From the NCBI RefSeq assembly GCF_002414845.1, contig NZ_DIAX01000023.1, positions 7,764 through 26,877 on the forward strand: a stretch of DNA of 19,114 bases, in the 5' to 3' direction. The position numbers were made by a program, and so were the translations under genes. The DNA is from Gordonia sp. UBA5067 (GTDB lineage: Bacteria > Actinomycetota > Actinomycetes > Mycobacteriales > Mycobacteriaceae). Shown here in pieces: positions 15,672 through 19,114 of the stretch. The first letter of the stretch is position 1. Each line of letters begins with the position of its first letter. The notes beneath the pieces are model-generated. The model ran no database searches. It saw nothing but the letters and a program-made list of their open reading frames with translations, and had not been told where the DNA came from.

Positions 15672-17837
15672 TCAGATAGCGGAGGCGACCGCCCAGGCCG
15701 AGTGGATGGCGCCCTCGATGTAGTCCACCGAGGCGGCGTCGCCGACGACGTGGACCTGGTCCACCAGGTTTTCGAGCTGCGCCGCCAGCGGGGCGGCCGC
15801 CGACACACCGGCGGCCATGATCACCATCGAGGCAGGTGCGCTCATCGTCGTCGTGCCGGTTACCTGGCCGCGCTGGTCGGTAACCGTGACATCGAACTCG
15901 ACGGCATGATCGGTGATCGCGGTGGCATGTGCGTGCCGGTGGATGGTGACACCGGCCTGCTTTGCCCGGCGCACTGCCGTCCAGCGGCGTGGCAGGGCCA
16001 TCGGCAGGCCGAGTTGCTGGTCCTCGTGGAGCAGCGTCACAGCACGGCCTCGTTCGGCCAGGAACTCGGCGAGCTCCAGACCCACCAGTGAGCCGCCGAT
16101 CACCACGACGTGCTTGCCGACCGGCAGGACGGTGTGGGTCAGCGCGGCGATGCGTGTCGGGCTGTTGGTGATGCCCGTCAGCTTGCCGAGCCGGCCCGCG
16201 GCACGGAGGTACCACGACTGCCCGGCAGTGTCGCCAACGCCGGTCATCAGGGCCCGCAGGGTGTCGCCGGTGTGGACATGCGGCAGGTCGCCACCGGGGA
16301 TGGCGGGACGGTCGCGGACCGCGCCGGTGGCGATCACCACGACGTCGGGCGCCAGCGCCTGGATCGAGGACGGGGTGGCCTCGGTGTTCAGCCTGATGTC
16401 GACGCCCAGTCGGGCTGTTTCCGTGCGAAGCCATTGCAGCAGTGGGTAGTTGGCGGGGGTGGTGAGGGCGGAGAACCACAGGGTGCCGCCGAGGCGATCG
16501 ACCTTGTCGAGCACGGTCACCTGGTGGCCGCGCTGGGCGGCGATCCGCGCCGTCTCGAGCCCGGCCGGGCCGGCGCCGACGACGACGACCCGTTTGGATT
16601 CGGGCGCCCGGGCCAGGGTCGGCGGCGCAGCCTCCTCGTTGCCCAGGGCCGGGTTCACCGCGCAGATCGGGGTGTCATCCCAGAAGTTCTCTTGCACGCA
16701 CACGTAGCAGTTGATGCACGGGCGGATGCGCTCGGGATGGCCGACACGCAACTTGTTCACCAAATCGGGGTCGGCGAGCAGCTGGCGACCCATCGCGACG
16801 AAGTCGGCTGCACCGTCGGCGATGGCCTTCTCGCCGATGTCGGGCAGGACGCGGCCGACGGTGATCACCGGGATGGTCACCGCCTGCTTCACCGCGCCGG
16901 CCAACTCGACGTAGGCGCCCAGGGCGTCGGGCAGCGGGCCGTCGGTGAAGTTGACGAACGGGTTGCGACCCCAACCCGTGACGTCGATGGCGTCCGCGCC
17001 CGCGGCCTGGAACAGGTGCGCCGCCTGCGCTGCCTCCTCGGTGGTGAGCCCGTCGTCCTCACCGTATTCCTTGCCGGCGATACGGACGATGATCGCGAGC
17101 CCGTCGCCGACGGCCGTCCGGACGGCGGTGATCACCTCGCAGGCGAAGCGTGCGCGGTTCGCCAGCGATCCGCCGTATTCGTCGGTGCGAAGGTTGTCGG
17201 CCCGGCTGAGGAAGCCGCTGAGGATGTACCCGTGGGCGCAATGGATCTCGACGGCGTCGGCGCCGGCGCGCTGTACCCGCTGGGCGGCCGCCACGTACTG
17301 CTCGGTGATCATCGCGATCTCGTCGACGGTCACCTCGTGGTAGGTGGCCGCCTTTCCGCCGGTGACCGCTGCCATCTTGGCGAGTTCGCCGGGGGTGTTA
17401 TCGATCAGCGCAGACATGTCGTAGGCGCTGCGTGGCGCCGAGGCGACCTGCAGTGGACGGTCGGCGATGGTGTCGATTCGGGCGACCTTGCCGTGGTGCA
17501 CCAGCTGAACGCACAACGTGGAGCCGGCTGCGTGGACCCCGTCGGCCAGGGCGGTCAGACCGGGGATGAAATGGTCGGCCGACAGGCCGGGCTCCTTGGT
17601 GCTGGTGCTGCCCGCCGGGTACGCGACTGAACAGCAGCCGGTGATGATCATGCCGGTGCCGCCGGCGGCGCGGGCGACGAAGTGGGCGATGTCGCCGGGT
17701 TCGACGATCCCGTCGGTGGACAGGTTCATGTCCATTGCCGACATGATCACGCGGTTAGGCAGGTTGACCGGGCCGATCTGGCCGGGGGACAGCAGTCGGG
17801 GGTAGCTGCGGGGCGCGGCGATGTCGTTTCGGGCCAT
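15672..17837 (-). CDS. Old-yellow-enzyme-type oxidoreductase with Fe-S and FAD/NAD domains (2,4-dienoyl-CoA reductase/enoate reductase family)
   Basis: A 721-residue three-cofactor reductase of the FadH/trimethylamine dehydrogenase architecture. Residues about 1-360 form the FMN barrel (LPNRVIMSAMDMN, QLVHHGKVAR, EIHCAHGYILSGFLSR, LRTDEYGGSLANRARF, DFVAMGRQLLADPDL). A [4Fe-4S] motif, CINCYVC plus a later Cys (C-X2-C-X2-C-X11-C), sits at about 373-391; the CxxCxxC start resembles trimethylamine dehydrogenase more than FadH (C-X2-C-X3-C). The FAD motif VVVVGAGPAGLE lies near 415 and a second dinucleotide motif, VVVIGGSLVGLE, near 575. It likely reduces an activated C=C bond of an enone or enoyl substrate with NAD(P)H. 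The ATG at 17837 is chosen because family similarity begins there and TAACCT ends 7 nt upstream; an ATG at 17873 adds 12 unmatched residues. It lies 76 bp downstream of the SDR gene. Confidence 0.9.
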   Translation of the reverse strand: MARNDIAAPRSYPRLLSPGQIGPVNLPNRVIMSAMDMNLSTDGIVEPGDIAHFVARAAGGTGMIITGCCSVAYPAGSTSTKEPGLSADHFIPGLTALADGVHAAGSTLCVQLVHHGKVARIDTIADRPLQVASAPRSAYDMSALIDNTPGELAKMAAVTGGKAATYHEVTVDEIAMITEQYVAAAQRVQRAGADAVEIHCAHGYILSGFLSRADNLRTDEYGGSLANRARFACEVITAVRTAVGDGLAIIVRIAGKEYGEDDGLTTEEAAQAAHLFQAAGADAIDVTGWGRNPFVNFTDGPLPDALGAYVELAGAVKQAVTIPVITVGRVLPDIGEKAIADGAADFVAMGRQLLADPDLVNKLRVGHPERIRPCINCYVCVQENFWDDTPICAVNPALGNEEAAPPTLARAPESKRVVVVGAGPAGLETARIAAQRGHQVTVLDKVDRLGGTLWFSALTTPANYPLLQWLRTETARLGVDIRLNTEATPSSIQALAPDVVVIATGAVRDRPAIPGGDLPHVHTGDTLRALMTGVGDTAGQSWYLRAAGRLGKLTGITNSPTRIAALTHTVLPVGKHVVVIGGSLVGLELAEFLAERGRAVTLLHEDQQLGLPMALPRRWTAVRRAKQAGVTIHRHAHATAITDHAVEFDVTVTDQRGQVTGTTTMSAPASMVIMAAGVSAAAPLAAQLENLVDQVHVVGDAASVDYIEGAIHSAWAVASAI

Positions 17838-17844
17838 GCCATCC

Positions 17845-17850
17845 AGGTTA
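17845..17850 (-). promoter_or_regulatory. Possible -10 element of the OYE-type reductase gene
   Basis: On the - strand TAACCT (TANNNT) ends 7 nt before the ATG at 17837 and no Shine-Dalgarno is present. This suggests the gene may have its own leaderless promoter in addition to read-through from the SDR gene. Confidence 0.35.
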
Positions 17851-17913
17851 GGACGGCGGGAGAGCGGCGGCATGCGCTTGCCGGTTGTGGCTGGTCAGGA
17901 GTCAGCGGGACAC

Positions 17914-18732
17914 TCAGAAGTATTGCGACCCACCATCGACGCTGATGTGTTCGGAGGAGATGAACTTCGCCTCGTCGGAGGCGAGGAAGGCGGCGACGGC
18001 GGCGATCTCTTCCGGCTCGGCATAGGGCTGTTCGGTGAAGGTGGTGCCCATCGGGTTGAGCTTCGGGTTGGTAGCGCCGGTGCGTTCTAGTGCGGCGACC
18101 ATGTCGCCACTGCCCATCGGGGTGGCCACGCCGCCCGGGTGGATGCTGTTGACGCGCACGTTGTGCCGGCCCAGTTCGGCGGCGAAGGCCCGCGTCATCC
18201 CGGTCACGGCGTGCTTGCTGGTGGTGTAGGGGATCATGAATGGCTGAATCTTCTTGCCCGCGTACGAGCTGATGAGGATGATCGATCCGCCGCCGGCGTC
18301 GATGACGTGCTGCGCCGAGACCATCACGGTGTTCCACACGCCGGTCACGTTGATGGAAATGACGTCGTTGAACAGTTCCGGTGACGTTTGGTCCCACACC
18401 ACTGGGATGCAGATGCCGGCGTTGGCGATCACGGTGTTCAGGCCGCCGAGCCGGGCGACGGCGCCGTCGACGACCTGTTTGAGGGCGTCGAAGTCGCGGA
18501 CATCGGTCTGGGCGGTGATGATCGTGCGGCCCAAGTCCTCGACGAGGCGTTTGGTCTCCGACAGATCTTCCGGGGTGGCCGAATCATAGGGCACTGCCGC
18601 GGGCAACGGTCCGGCGAGGTCGACGGCGATGATGTCGGCGCCCTCCGCGGCAAGGCGCACACAATGCGCCCGACCCTGCCCGCGCGCTGCCCCGGTCACC
18701 AGTGCCACTTGTCCGTCGAGCCGTCCGCTCAT
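17914..18732 (-). CDS. Mycofactocin-coupled SDR family oxidoreductase (carveol dehydrogenase-like)
   Basis: A 272-residue short-chain dehydrogenase that oxidises a secondary or allylic alcohol. The Rossmann motif is TGAARGQG (13-20), followed by RAHCVRLAAEGADIIAVDLAGP. NAG is at 104-106 and the catalytic set is Asn128, Ser156, Tyr169 and Lys173 (YTTSK). The GARGQGR motif, the insertion around LPAAVPYDSATPEDLSETKRLV, and the end EHISVDGGSQYF mark the subfamily whose members keep a non-exchangeable NAD and pass electrons to mycofactocin (family knowledge). ATG at 18732 has GAAGGAG about 6 nt upstream. No mycofactocin maturation genes are in the window. It is the first gene of a likely two-gene unit with the OYE-type reductase. 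Confidence 0.93.
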   Translation of the reverse strand: MSGRLDGQVALVTGAARGQGRAHCVRLAAEGADIIAVDLAGPLPAAVPYDSATPEDLSETKRLVEDLGRTIITAQTDVRDFDALKQVVDGAVARLGGLNTVIANAGICIPVVWDQTSPELFNDVISINVTGVWNTVMVSAQHVIDAGGGSIILISSYAGKKIQPFMIPYTTSKHAVTGMTRAFAAELGRHNVRVNSIHPGGVATPMGSGDMVAALERTGATNPKLNPMGTTFTEQPYAEPEEIAAVAAFLASDEAKFISSEHISVDGGSQYF

Positions 18733-18847
18733 GATGTGCTCCTTCGTCGCTCCGTGGGGCTTCGCCTTAGACCGTACGCAGCGATCATCAATCGGGACGC
18801 GCTGAGCGACAAAAGGCCTGGACCATGTCAGTATGTCGGCGTCCTTT

Positions 18848-19114
18848 GAGATCATCCCCGCTCGGGCGGGGAGCATCGACTTCCGGCGCACGGACGGCCC
18901 CACGTGGTCGGGATCATCCCCGCTCGCGCAGGGAGCACGTAGTAGCCGTCGGCGCCGACAGTGTCATCACAGGGATCATCCCCGCTCGCGCGGGGAGCAC
19001 ACCCCGATCCCATAGACGGTGGAGCCACCACCCGGATCATCCCCGCTCGCGCGGGGAGCACCCAACTCCATCATGGCGCGAATCTGTTCGCCCGGGATCA
19101 TCCCCGCTCGCGCG
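18848..19114 (-). CRISPR. Type I-E-like CRISPR array, leader-distal end, continuing beyond the right edge
   Basis: Five repeats are visible at 18848-18876, 18910-18938, 18972-19000, 19033-19061 and 19094-19114 (the last cut by the edge). The 29-bp repeat reads GTGCTCCCCGCGCGAGCGGG then GATGATCCC on the - strand and folds into the stem CCCCGC-GCGA-GCGGGG, as in type I-E repeats such as that of E. coli. Spacers are 33, 33, 32 and 32 bp (18877-18909, 18939-18971, 19001-19032, 19062-19093), all different. The leftmost repeat is degenerate, the second has one substitution, and the others are near-identical, which marks the left as the old, leader-distal end. Transcription would run leftwards. No cas genes or leader are in view. 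Confidence 0.96.

Noticed and set aside
15644..15675. CTGAGA...TCTCAG stem between choD and the OYE-type gene as a terminator
   Set aside because: Only 6 bp with a 20-nt loop and no U-tract, and it overlaps the downstream stop codon. Too weak to annotate.
14881..17630. Long ORFs opposite choD and the OYE-type reductase (14881-16479 - strand; 16110-17630 + strand)
   Set aside because: Both overlap genes with intact catalytic motifs and show only biased composition typical of GC-rich antisense frames.
17842..17860. AGGTTAGG half-site resembling an IdeR box before the OYE-type gene
   Set aside because: Only one half matches; the second half (ACGGCGGG) has no similarity to the palindrome, unlike the box at 7069-7087.
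18833..19061. Short ORFs across the CRISPR repeats on both strands
   Set aside because: Their repeated IIPARAG- and LPARAGM-like peptides are translations of the CRISPR repeat, not proteins.

Overview
The window is high-GC actinobacterial DNA, most likely from the Mycobacteriales (a Gordonia-, Rhodococcus- or Mycobacterium-like genus). The evidence is a WhiB3-type Fe-S regulator, SigD with its RsdA-type anti-sigma factor, a GuaB/GuaB3 pair, a ChoD-type GMC oxidoreductase, a mycofactocin-type SDR, an IdeR box, frequent GTG starts and several apparently leaderless promoters. From memory, the order groES–whiB3–(Rv3415c-like)–sigD–rsdA–(Rv3412-like)–guaB2–guaB3–choD matches Mycobacterium tuberculosis Rv3418c–Rv3409c, except that groEL1 is missing between groES and whiB3. 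The genus is an inference; no rRNA or tRNA gene is present.

Region 1 (1-5846, + strand) is the downstream part of an iron-siderophore operon. It holds a 5'-truncated aryl-acid adenylating enzyme fused to a carrier domain, two FecCD-type permeases, a FepC-type ATPase and an M20 amidohydrolase. All stop/start junctions overlap, so the genes look translationally coupled. A 22-bp tandem repeat starts at the base after the last stop codon. Converging on it (5948-7069, - strand) is a secreted YncE-like beta-propeller protein with a strong IdeR-type iron box on its promoter, which ties it to the iron theme.

Region 2 (7070-8182) holds groES, with a CIRCE operator over its promoter and a strong hairpin terminator behind it, and the convergent whiB3. 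There is no groEL.

Region 3 (8183-15642) is the conserved block: an Rv3415c-like protein, sigD and rsdA overlapping by one base, a bidirectional terminator, a DUF5319-type small protein on the - strand, then guaB (IMP dehydrogenase), guaB3 and choD on the + strand. Several of these genes have a TANNNT -10 element 6-7 nt before the start codon and no usable Shine-Dalgarno, as expected for leaderless mRNAs.

Region 4 (15672-18732, - strand) is a two-gene unit: a mycofactocin-type SDR and a large old-yellow-enzyme-type oxidoreductase with Fe-S, FAD and NAD domains. Together they could oxidise an allylic alcohol to an enone and then reduce the enone.

Region 5 (18848-19114, continuing past the right edge) is the leader-distal end of a type I-E-like CRISPR array with no cas genes in view. 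Its repeats read on the - strand, towards the SDR gene.
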